Of a stretch of DNA of 64,000 nucleotides, positions 42,601-54,600 are shown piece by piece. The stretch covers positions 13,738,618 to 13,802,617 of the forward strand of contig OZ022576.1 in assembly GCA_963669155.1 (NCBI GenBank), in the 5' to 3' direction. The notes below the pieces were generated by a model. The model ran no database searches. It was given only the letters and a program-made list of their open reading frames with translations, and was not told the origin of the DNA. Position 1 is the stretch's first letter, and each line of letters begins with the position of its first letter. Source of the stretch: Arbacia lixula. Taxonomy: Eukaryota > Echinodermata > Echinoidea > Arbacioida > Arbaciidae. The position numbers and the translations under genes were made by a program.

Positions 42601-45600
42601 TCCCAAGCACCGTGTAACGTGGAGAAAAGAGCTGAATCATGTAATCCTACAGATCAGGGGTAAGAGAGCATTGCAACAGCTTTTAAAGCCATTTTATCAT
42701 CAAAGTGACATTGATAATTGACAGTTAACACTTGATAATTGATAAGTGATAATGACATCATTGCATTGTTTCTTTTGTTCTTCTCATCTTTACATTTTGG
42801 GGTATTGACAGTTTCTCTCTCGTAAAATTGTGTTGTAGATGATGAAAAGCTAATGTAAAGGGTAAAATGTACAGGTATATATATTTTTTGTTTAAATGCA
42901 TTTTCTTTTTTAATGGACACTAATGATAATAACCAAAGCTTTTGTTTGATTATAAAAAAAAAACAAATACAATTATTAGTATCAGAGAATGTTGTGAATT
43001 ATAGCTTAGGTATTGCTAGGTTTCTGACTTGATTACCATCCATGTCATGCATGGTTTCTTTTATCTTTTCACAAATCAGTAAGATATATTTAAAAGTTTT
43101 CATGTTATTTATATTATTTGTAATTTATTTGTTATGTATTGATTTTTTTTGTTAATTGGATGATAAAAAAGTTAAAAGTTCAAACAGTTACCACTTAGGC
43201 GATTTGATCTTGATATTTGACCTAATCAAATTGGCCTGTCGTATATTATCAATGCATTATGTTGAATAAAGTTAGGTCAAACATTTTGTGAGTTATCAGA
43301 TGTAATCCAGACAAGAGGGATAGAGGGTTAGACAACTCGGAAACATAAATTCCACTGTTCACTTTAAGGCAGAAGGAAGCAAAAACAGCAAACCTGACTT
43401 TAACATCTTACATCTTTACATAAATGATGTGAATCTACTTAATATCTACCTTGTAGTATGCATAGTATTCTGTTCCATACAGCAGTTCTCCTAGGCCGTT
43501 TAGAGCAGCGAGACCCGTTTCCATAGGAACATAGTCCGTTTCTCTTATCATGTAGCGGGTCATATCCAGGGGAATGGAGTAGCTTATGTACCCCGCCCTG
43601 AAATAAAAACCAGAAAATGCCAGTCATCTGATTAAATGCAAACATTCCAAGCAATATTCATGACAATTATTACAGCTTGTCTATCATGTCACATTTCATT
43701 ATCATGGCATGTTGCACTATAATAATAATACGTAAAGCTTATATAGTGCATTATAACCATGACGGTTCTCTACACGCTTCACATCAATATCTACAGAATA
43801 TACAAAAGGCATATATCTGACATTCTTACATTAATTGTATTACAGTAACAGAAACACGAAACTAATTAGTGAACAAGTAGGTCTTAAGTACAGCTTTAAA
43901 AGAAGATAATGATGGTGCAGTGGGAGGTTATTAATCATTAATCCATCCCTTTCTGAGTCTGCTAAATTTCCGCCTGGCTTTTCTTCACTCACTGTACCGA
44001 GTGCGGTAAAACAACTGTGTACTCTGCTGTGCAGAGAGCAGACAACAGGCAATGAATACAATTCCTTATAGGCCACAATTAAGGCGGCTTTTCTTGTGTT
44101 CAGGACACAAAAGGCTGCGGTTATATACAGGAATCCCGCATGTGATCTTCTCTATGACAGGCTCGATAATCCCCCATCTTTTTCAATATACAGTTACCAT
44201 TTAATCGGCCAATGAGCATACAGTATTGCAGCTGTTGCCATAGTACATTGTAGCTACCATGACTTGCAAGTTATAATAGTTCTAGAGATACATGCATGTG
44301 GCAAAGGACTTTCTAGAAATGTCATTACCTATACAAATCCCTCTAGATCATCCACTAAAGCTAAGTCAAACACTAAGCACTGCTCCAACCTCCTACCGAC
44401 AACACCTGTCCACTCCTAACCCACACAGCACTCCAGCTTTCTTTACAACGCTAGATTGAAAGCTTATTGGGGAGTAAATCTCTGTACACTGTGCTTTTTT
44501 TATCTTCCAACATTCCCTCCACCCATCCTTGACAAACTGTCCCAAACATCAACCAGCAATAATCTATCCTCTCTTCCACCTACAAAGACCTCTTACCCTA
44601 CCCGTCACCCCACCCATCACCCCACCCCGTCACCCAACCTCTCACCCCACCCGTCACCCCACCCCTTACCCTTCATCCCAACCCCACCCTTCAATCCATC
44701 CCCAACTTCACCCTTCTCACTCCGACACTTTATGCACAATTTATGAAGTTTTTAACAAGAACTGCACACAAATTCTATAGAGCAGCATTTCATTTGGCCT
44801 AAAAAGGGTCAACCCCCAAAAGAAGCCATCTTCCCTTACCACGCCAGGCTGAAAGCATCTCGGAGGAGGTTGGACCTGTCTGCAGGTGAGAGGGCGCTAT
44901 GATCTGTCTGGAGCTGAGCAACCAGCGCATCCCAGGTTGCTGCATCATAGTTGACACGGTACATCCCTGACTGGCCGCTGTTTAGCTTGTACCAGCTGTT
45001 ACTGCTAGGCACATTTAGAGTTATTGAATCTGGTTGAAGAAATCACACACACATGACATTGTGAATACTTTTAATGGTTGCAATATTGTACAGTATACAA
45101 ATGATGCACAGGCTTGAGTGGATGAGTACAGATTGAATGTAGGAGCTGAAGTTTGAAACAGCTTACACCCACAGGCACAGCAAAGTTAGATGGGTGCGTC
45201 CAATCCCACTGATTCATGAAATAACCCTGAGCATCGTTGGTTTCATCAAATGGCCATAAAAAAACTCTCAAAAAAGGTAGGAATGTAAGATTTTCTCTCA
45301 TCATGCATCCAGTAAGGAGAACTTACTGAAAGCCTGGCTATGGCAAATTTTTGACAACACAAGCACATTTGCAAGGAAAATTGACTGGGCACTTTTTTCC
45401 TGATGCATGGTACTGAGCCATGGTAAATTTACTCATGCGTGGCTGGCAGAGATAGCGCATTTTACGCGTATATGCCTTCCAGCGCAAACAGTTGGGCAGC
45501 AGAAAAAAACTTCTGCACTATTTGACCAATCAAATTGCACGGATTCTTATCGTCGTGTATGACGTCATGTCGTCATACGAGCATGTTGTCGAGACAACTG

Positions 45601-48600
45601 GTTCTAAACAAAATCACTTTACCGGTCCGATATTGTCTAGCAGGCCAGTGTTGGGCACTCCTAAGTAGAGGACCCGCTGTGATCACAGCTCCTTGCTCTA
45701 CCCATATAGTTTAGAACCAGTTGTCTTGACAACATGCTCGTATGACGACATGACGTCATACACGACGATGAGAATCCGTGCTCAAATGAGGTCACACTTT
45801 GGTGCTCTATACCCATCTATAATAGCTGTTGGTGCTCGGAACAATCAGAATAATCAACTCTAGTTGAATAGATGACAAACCTGACAGAAAAAGTCTTTTG
45901 CAATTTGTTGGTTGTAATGCTTTATGGTAGCTGTTGGTGCTAGAACAATCCGATTCATCAATGCTGGTATGAATGAAATTCCACCCATGTGAAATGATGA
46001 ACATCTTTAAAGATTGATTAGTTAGGCAGTTAACCACAACGATTGTGCACTTGATGACTAAAGCATGAAATTTTCACCATATCATCTTTGTGACTCAAGC
46101 TTTCATTTAAGCTATGGAAGCACTTTGGACTTGACCTTTGGTGACCTCTGGTGACCTTGAAAGGTCATTGACGTCAAAATCATGCTTTTTTCACTTTGGC
46201 ACAAGCTAACTTCATTAAAATTATATATTTCTTTGGTATATGTCATCGTTATGACCTAAGCTTCGATTTAAGCTATGGAAGCACTTTGTACTTGACCTCT
46301 GGTGACCTCTGGTGACCTTGAAAGGTCATTGACGTCAAAATCATGTTTTTTCACTTTGGCACATGGTAACTTCATTAAAATTATATATTTCTTTGGTATA
46401 TGTCATCGTTATGACCTAAGCTTCGACTAAAGCTATGGAAGCACTTTGTACTTGACCTCTGGTGACCTCTGGTGACCTTGAAAGGTCATTGACGTCAAAA
46501 TCATGTTTTTTCACTATGGCACAAGGTAACTTCATTAAAATTATATATTTCTTTGGTATATGTCATCGTTATGACCTAAGCTTCGATTAAAGCTATGGAA
46601 GCACTTTGAACTTGACCTCTGGTGACCTCTGGTAACTTCTGGTGACCTTGAAAGGTCATTGACGTCATTTTCTTTCAATTTAGCACCAGCTAACTTCATG
46701 AAAATTGTGTATTTTGGGGTAAATGTCATCGTTATGACCTAAGCTTCGATTTAAGCTATGGAAGCACTTTGTACTTGACCTCTCGTGACCTCCTGTGACC
46801 TTCAATCTTCATTGACGTCAAAATCATGCTTTTTTCAATTTAGCACCTGCTACCTTCATGAAAATGGTGTGTTTCTTTGGTAAATGTCACTGTTATGACC
46901 TAAGCTTCTAGTGACCTTGAAAGGTCATTGATGTCAAAATCATGTTGTCAATTTAGCACCTGTTAACGTCATCAAAATTGTATATTTCTTTGGTATATGT
47001 CAATTTATTTTGTTATGAAGATGTTTTGATAACCGTAAAACTCCAAGGAATGAAAATATTTGATCTTCTATGACCCTGAGACAATTTTCCTCAAAATGTG
47101 TGTTTTTTACATTTTGACACATTCAACTTCATAATATGAGTGTGTTTCATGTGCAAATGTGTACTCTTCTTCATTTAAAAAAATTTAAGGTACCCCAAAT
47201 GCATATGTGTTCATTCCGAGGAATTAAATTCAGTGTATGCCTAATCTTTGCCGAACTTGAGAGACCTCAAAAGCCCCATTTCACACCTTTGCCATGTGAC
47301 CCTTTACATAAACCTTGAGTTTCTTTAGTAACATATGCACTTTATCTCAGAAAGCTCACTTTCCTATCAAGTTAATTGGTTTAGGGGATATTTTTCAGAT
47401 GAGTGACATCATTTATTTGCCATTTGGTGACCTTGAGAGGTTATTGATAATAATATTGAAATAATTCGTTTTTCCCTCGCAAACGCTGATTCTAATATCA
47501 TGTGCATTTTCCAGAAAACATGCGCCTTTCTTTGAAATTCCAGATTGATTTCAAGCAATATGTTTCTGTGGTATACCGAATACAAAATGCATTTAACATT
47601 TGGCACCCTTGTAAGGTAATTTACTTGAAATAAACACTTTTTCCCTTTCAATTGGTGTATTATCTTCATACGAATCTATCTGGAATCAACATCTATTTTC
47701 TTTCCATCACATGCTACATTGTAATGTACTGTGACTTAACCTTGATCGTTATCTCTCAATCTGAATTAACAGTGCTATCCAGATTCAATGCTCTACCTCT
47801 GCTTCATGATTCCACAGATGTCCTGCTTTGTAATTGTATCGGTCAGTAATGGTGGTAGAAGACTAACATAGTCCTCGAGCCTGTAGAAAACCATACTTTT
47901 AGGCCTTCATTTGCTCACCCTTCTTTTCTGCTGCTACTGTATCCACACGACCAGAGAATAAAGACTATTATTTATACTACATGTATATATTACCGGACTA
48001 AATGACATATTATCAGGGAAGAGATAGATTCTTGACATCACAGGTGCTCTTCAGAAAGGTTGTGACCATGATGGTGTTGCCACAAACTTAGTTAGAATAG
48101 CAAACATTGTAAAGAGATCGCCAGTCATTTCAAATTGAGCGCAGTGGCTGAGAATTGAAAATGTTCTCTTCACAAAAGAAGCTGTTGAAAATATAGATTT
48201 TTAACATCAATAAACTTGTCTCATGGAACTAATATCTAGCTGAACCATGGATTTACAGGCTGTACCAGACCAGGGCGTGATTTATGATGAGCTGGAAGCT
48301 GTATAGGGAGATCACCAAAAGCACAAGGCTTGTGTTTCATGATCCACCTCCCATGATGACGTGCAGCAATAAAAAATTCTAACATAAATTTTTACCTTAT
48401 TACCTCGTAATCTTGCATGATATTAACTCTGCTGCTCAGAATTGCTGCAGACTTTTAGGTCACCAGCCCATCAAATTAGCCAGGAAAGCTGCCGCAATGA
48501 GCAGCAACTAATAACTGAAGAGATGGGAAACTCTTTCCTTGAAGAGATCAATGATCTTCTGATACCTCACTCATGGATGCATCCATTGCACGCATGGTTA

Positions 48601-51600
48601 ATAGAGGTCCAGATCCTGAATCCAGGAGTTGCAAAGGCCTTTCGGGACTATGTCGGTGATGTCTTTCTACAATATGTGAAGTTTTAAATTTGAGACTTTT
48701 TGACATCGTGTTGGATGTTTACATCGATGTCATTCTGGAAAGCACAAGCTGACATAAGCATGATAAGAGATAAAGTGGTGTGTTGGTGCATCTCACCACT
48801 GCGATAAAAAGACTTGGAAAGACTTCTTGCGTGTTCATGAAAGCAAATCTGAACTATTCGATTTCCGCTCCCTGAGCTCCCAAGCACAATATGCCTCTGA
48901 ACGTACCCTTCCACATGATTGAAAATATCAGTCAAAAGTTGGATAAACTGAGAGCTATGAATACAGATTTTGACAGTGTTGTTCCACTTCAAATGGGTCA
49001 TAGCAAGGGTATATCTTGCCCTTTTTGGTGCTTCAAGGAGAGAAAATATACATGTACATGATTTTAATTGACTCATTGCTAATTATTTAGCATTTATCAG
49101 GTTTTTTACTCATCATCCTAATACCTGCTTGGTAAATATTGATAATGTCGATGACCATGTCAATATCCATTTACAAAATCCTGAAGTAAGGAAGGGTTGG
49201 GGGTTTGTACCTTTTGCCACACACAACCCCTCACCCCACCCACCCCAAAAATAATTCTTATTAGTAAACTGAATTATACCTAAAGTGATAGTATCCAGTA
49301 TAAAGTATTGCTACGTAGCTAACTATTGTAAATGCTGTGAAGTGGGGTGTAAATGGCTACCTATTTGATTCACTGACAACCCTAAATACCAAGTCCATTT
49401 CAGAAATACAGTAATACGTTATATATTGATTAACATAGATAAATATATGTGCCTCTTTCATTGCATAGGACTAACATTCCCAGATATCCCGATTAGGGGT
49501 AGGGCTACATGATAGGGTACTTCCTACCCCTTTACTTTGACACAAACAACTCTACAGAAATCTTTGTTCATTCTAGAAAGGGAAATTTATTAAAGTTGTG
49601 CACAATAAATGTGACATATGGGCATGCAAACCGACTAAGTGGTCAGTAGTGTCGCTTTACCCATGGATAGTAAGCAAAATGGGGCCTTAAAAATGATTTT
49701 GACGTCCATGACCTTTCAAGGTCACCAGAGGTCACCAGAGGTCAAATAAAAAGTGCTTCCATAGCTTAAATCGAAGCTTAGGTCATAACGATGACAGTTG
49801 GCAAAGAAACATATAATTTTAATCAAGTTAGCTAGTGCTAAATAGGAAAAAACATTATTTCGACGCCAATGACCTTTCAAGGTCACCAGAGGTAACCAGA
49901 GGCCAACAGAGGTCATGTACAAAGAGCTTTCATAGCTTAAATCGAAGCTTAGGCCATAATGATGACATTTACCAAAGAAATATATAATTTTAATCAGGTT
50001 AGATAGTGCTGAATAGAAAAAAAAAGCATGGTTTTGACACAAATGACCTTTAAAGGTCACCAGAGGTCACCAGAGGTCACGTACAAAGTGCTTCCATAGC
50101 TTAAATCGAAACTTAGGTCATAACGATGATACAAAGACATATATAATTTTAATGAAGTTAGCTAGTGCTGAATTGGAAAAAACGTGATTTTGACGCCAAT
50201 GACCTTTCAAGGTCACCAGAGGTCACCAGAGGTCAAGTCCAAAGTTCTTCCATAGCTTAAATCGAAGATTCGGTCATAATGATGACATTTACCAAAGAAA
50301 TATATAATTTTAATCAAGTTAGCTAGTGCTAAATAGGAAAAAAAGCATGATTTCGACACAAATGACCTTTAAAGGTCACCAGAGGTCACTAGAGGTCAAG
50401 TACAAAATGCTTCCATAGCTTAAATCAAAGCTTAGGTCATAACGATGACATTTAGCAAATAAATATATAATTTTAATGAAGTTAGCTAGTGCTGAATTGG
50501 AAAAAACATGATTATGACGCCAATGACCTTTCAAGGTCACCAGAGGTCACCAGAGGTCAAGTCCAAAGTGCTTCCATAGCTTAAATCGAAGCTTAGATCA
50601 TAACGATGATGTGGTGAAAATTTCATGCTTTAGTCATTAAGTGCACAATCCGGCCAATATTTTGAGCTTAACCGCCCCACTACATGGATTGTTATGCAAT
50701 AACAAAGAAAAAATGAATAATGCTACCCCACAAATATGGCAGTAATTCATTAATGCGGACTATATTTTGTACACAGCTAGGAGTACATTTCCTGAATACA
50801 TTTTTTTGCATGCTTTTTGACTAGAGGCAAGTCCAATAGTCTTCACAGTATTCATTGTGGCACTTTACTCAATTTACTTACTTACCTTTTTTACTTAATC
50901 TTTCACAAACATAACATACTATCAAATGTGATTCTGGCTGCTTAATACGCTATTGAACAATTATATGAATGTGAACAAGTGTATTAGCAACATTTAAGAC
51001 ATACATGTACAAAAGAATTACCATCTTCTTGATCAAACAGCACACTCTTCACAGTGCGGTCTTTCTCTGTAAAGTAAGTTAACGGGATCGTCCACTTGTA
51101 TCTACATCAGAATGAGAAATTTAAAAATTCAATAAACAAACATGTAAACAGAATGAGTCTTAGTTTGTATCTGTAACTTTGTAACTGTGACTGATGTGCA
51201 TAAGGTAAGAAACTATCCCTCGGAAAGGATGTTTAATGGCTGTCTTGGGTATAGAAGAACCACAACTCTATGCAAGTTGTTGAAGACCCCATTTCACTTC
51301 TCCATTACCTCTTTGTGTGCTACATGTGCCTTTTTCAAAGGTAATACACACATACCCAGAGTTGCCAACCTTTCAAAGTCAAAATTAGTATGCTAAAACT
51401 CATATTTTTCCTTCAAAATTCATATTTTTAAAAGATGCCAGTCGTTTTTTGCGTTTCTGCAAAAGGCGCTCGGGCACGTGTATACATTACTTTATTTTGC
51501 AAGCGATGTCGCAAGTGCGATCAAATGCCTGGATGCATTGCAATTTACCTTGTGTATTAATATTAGCTAGCTACGAGACAGCTTTCGTCCTTTTCTTTTT

Positions 51601-54600
51601 ATTATTACATTTTGCTGTAAATACGTACTCTTTTGGATGCGCTTTTGTACTTTCGTATTCTCTTTTGATTTTCGTAACAAATACGAATTTTTAGTAACGG
51701 TTGGCAGCTCTGCATATCCCATAGAACAGCAGTTTGTCTGACATGCAAAGAGTTAAGATTTAAGCCTCTACCGGTAAACAAAAGAGTGACACTGACCAAT
51801 TGTAGTTCACCTCAGAAGTCTGATCATCCTATAAACGGTATCGCTCGGCCATTTAAAGTGCCATTGGAAAAAAAAGAGACTCCTAGCCCACACTGCAGGG
51901 TCTGGAACCTAGACTACTATTACTGACCCGAAGGGAGAGGTGAACTCAGTGGACTGGTTGCCCTCAGGATAGATGAGGAACCTCTGCTGGGTGGCAATCA
52001 CTTTCGGCCCCTTCCTGGTCAAGTTGACCACTGGGAAGCCCATCTGCAGAGTCCAGGTGTCCATCATAGCAGTCACGTTCACCTCCTGACCGGCCCTCTG
52101 TAAAAGTCATGGAAATGGGAAAGGGGAGGGGGGGGGGTAGAAGGTTGTTCAAACAAAGATGGTACAAGGGGGATGAACAAATGAGTTGATAGCCTGATGT
52201 GCAATTCAAATCCCAATTCAAACAAATTTGAATGAATTCAAAGTGATTAACGATAGTTAACATATATATTAATGAGTAAGGAGGGATGTAATGGAGGGAG
52301 AGGGTCAAATGAGAATAGCGAAGTATGAGCTTGGAGTAGTTCATCTCATATTTTTAAGGAAAGGCCAACAGAAAAACAGAAGGAAATATCTTGTATTCGT
52401 TCAAAATCTTAACCTAAATAAGACTTCATGTTTTAATTTGTCTTTTTTTAAGTGAAGGATGATATTTCTTCTTTAGTTGAAGTACAGATTGAGGGAGGGG
52501 GAGAATGAAATGCATCCCCTGCTTCAAATGTGGAACACACACAAAGCATGCGTTACCTTGGAGATGGCATCCCACAGGTCAGAGGTCACTGCATTGCCAA
52601 ACTTGAACTTCTTGAGATAGTCCTGAATCCCCAGCATCATGACATCTTGGTCTCCAGACATGAGAAAGCTCTGCAGCATCTTCAAGATGGTCGCACCCTG
52701 AGAAGCAAATGTAAATTACTCGGTTGTCACCCACAGTTTCTAGTTGTTATTCATATGGGGTTGTCAGTGCTTGGTACTGAGAGGGTTCATTAGCAAATAC
52801 ACAAAAATCAGATAAATTATTTTGATTTCTAAATGAATCGGACATTTGAAGATCACTACATATAATGGGCAATGGTGTGACGTCACAGACGAGTAAAAAA
52901 AATGGAGAATCAACATTCCGCTATCATATATTGATATACCCTGAACTCTGAAACACTTCAAATTTCTCTCAATTGTCCATAGATGAGGTAGGAATAATAC
53001 AGACAGCCACAATTATCTAAACCTCTATACAGTGGAATATTGTCACATAATGCATGGCGCTTTCAGTCTCGTACACTACTACACTTGCGCACTGCATTGT
53101 GGGACAACTACTCCGATTACGCAGTATAGACAATTATCATTCATTGGGCCACGAGCACATATTTAAACACTTTGCAAATCTAGTCAAGAACATTTCAGGA
53201 GGTCCTGTAGAAAACAATGAGCACTCATGTCATGAGCGAGTAGTAGGTTCTGTGCACTATCCTGACATCTGTCATTTGCATATCCATCGCACTGGTGTGG
53301 CTAAGCAACTATCCAGTCCCAACCCATCCAAGGCCTGTGGGCCGGATGACATTCCAGCTAAGCTGCTAGAGCTTGTAGCTGATGAGATTAGCAAAGCAAC
53401 AATCATGGATGCCTGTAACATCTGGGGTACTGCAAGGAGTAATGATTGGCCCCTGCCTCTTCTTGCTCTACATCAATGACATCACTGCAAATATCCAGTC
53501 CAAGATGCGTCTCTCTGCTGATGACAGTGTGATTTACTGAGATATCAACACTGCACGTGTTTCCATCCTACTGCAAGATCTCCAAACCCTGTCAGATTGG
53601 TCAGCTAAGTGGCTCATGGCATTTTGTGTCAAGAGGTGTGCTCCCCTTACTGTAACTAGGAAGCGAGTTCCCATACAATACAGCTACAAGCTTCCAATGA
53701 GCCAATAGCAAAGGTTGACCAGTACAAGAACCTCAAAGTTCCTAATTCCAGAGATCTTTGATGAAATACACCCTGTAAACTTATTGACAACAAGGCCAGT
53801 AAAACCCTTGGTTTGCTGAGGCGAACTCTCTGACCATGCTCTGAAGAGGGTACGTCAACTGCCTGTACGGCCCTGGTTTGACCACAGCTTGAGTATGGTG
53901 CTGAAGCCCGGAATCTCCATACTTCTGATACAGCTTCAAGTCTGGAAAGGGTGCAGAAAACGGCTGCTCGCTTTGTCACCCGCGACTTTAGAAGATTAAA
54001 ATCAGCCTCAGGACTTGTCTCAAAGTTGGGATGGGATTCACTGCACACACATCGTCTCCTTGCACAAAGCACCATGCTCTAGCGAATTCACCATCAACTT
54101 GTGAACCTCAATCTTCCTCACTTCACAACACATGCACCATACAGCACAAGAAGAGATCATATGCGCAAACTCTATGTAGCTAAAGCAAAGATTGATGCAT
54201 ACAAATTTTCATATCATCTACGGACTCTCCACATCTGGAATCATCTTTCAGCCACGGTAGTTGCTGTTTTGACATTTGCTGCCTTTCAGGAGGCTACCCT
54301 TCCTGTCATCTGAGGGTTAGAACCTCCTGTAGCTTCCAGGATGCTGTAATCCCTAAGAGCATGGGTTTTACTTGCACTTTACCATTCTTATTGTAAATAG
54401 AAATTCAACAAAATTGTCTGCACCATCACCTACTGTCACATCACATCCCATCCCAGTTTAGCTTATGAAGTGCTGCTTAAGGGATTACTTCTTCAAGGTT
54501 CATGGTTCAAGTGTGAACTGACCTTGCTGTAGGAGATGGTATCAAAGATCTCACTGATCTCATCAGGGTTCTTGACCTCAACGGAGATGGGATGAGAGAA

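Noticed and set aside
45370..45480. Similarity between TTTACGCGT/GCATGGCT segments here and at 63,800-63,980
   Set aside because: Shared words are short (about 8-12 bp) and not collinear.
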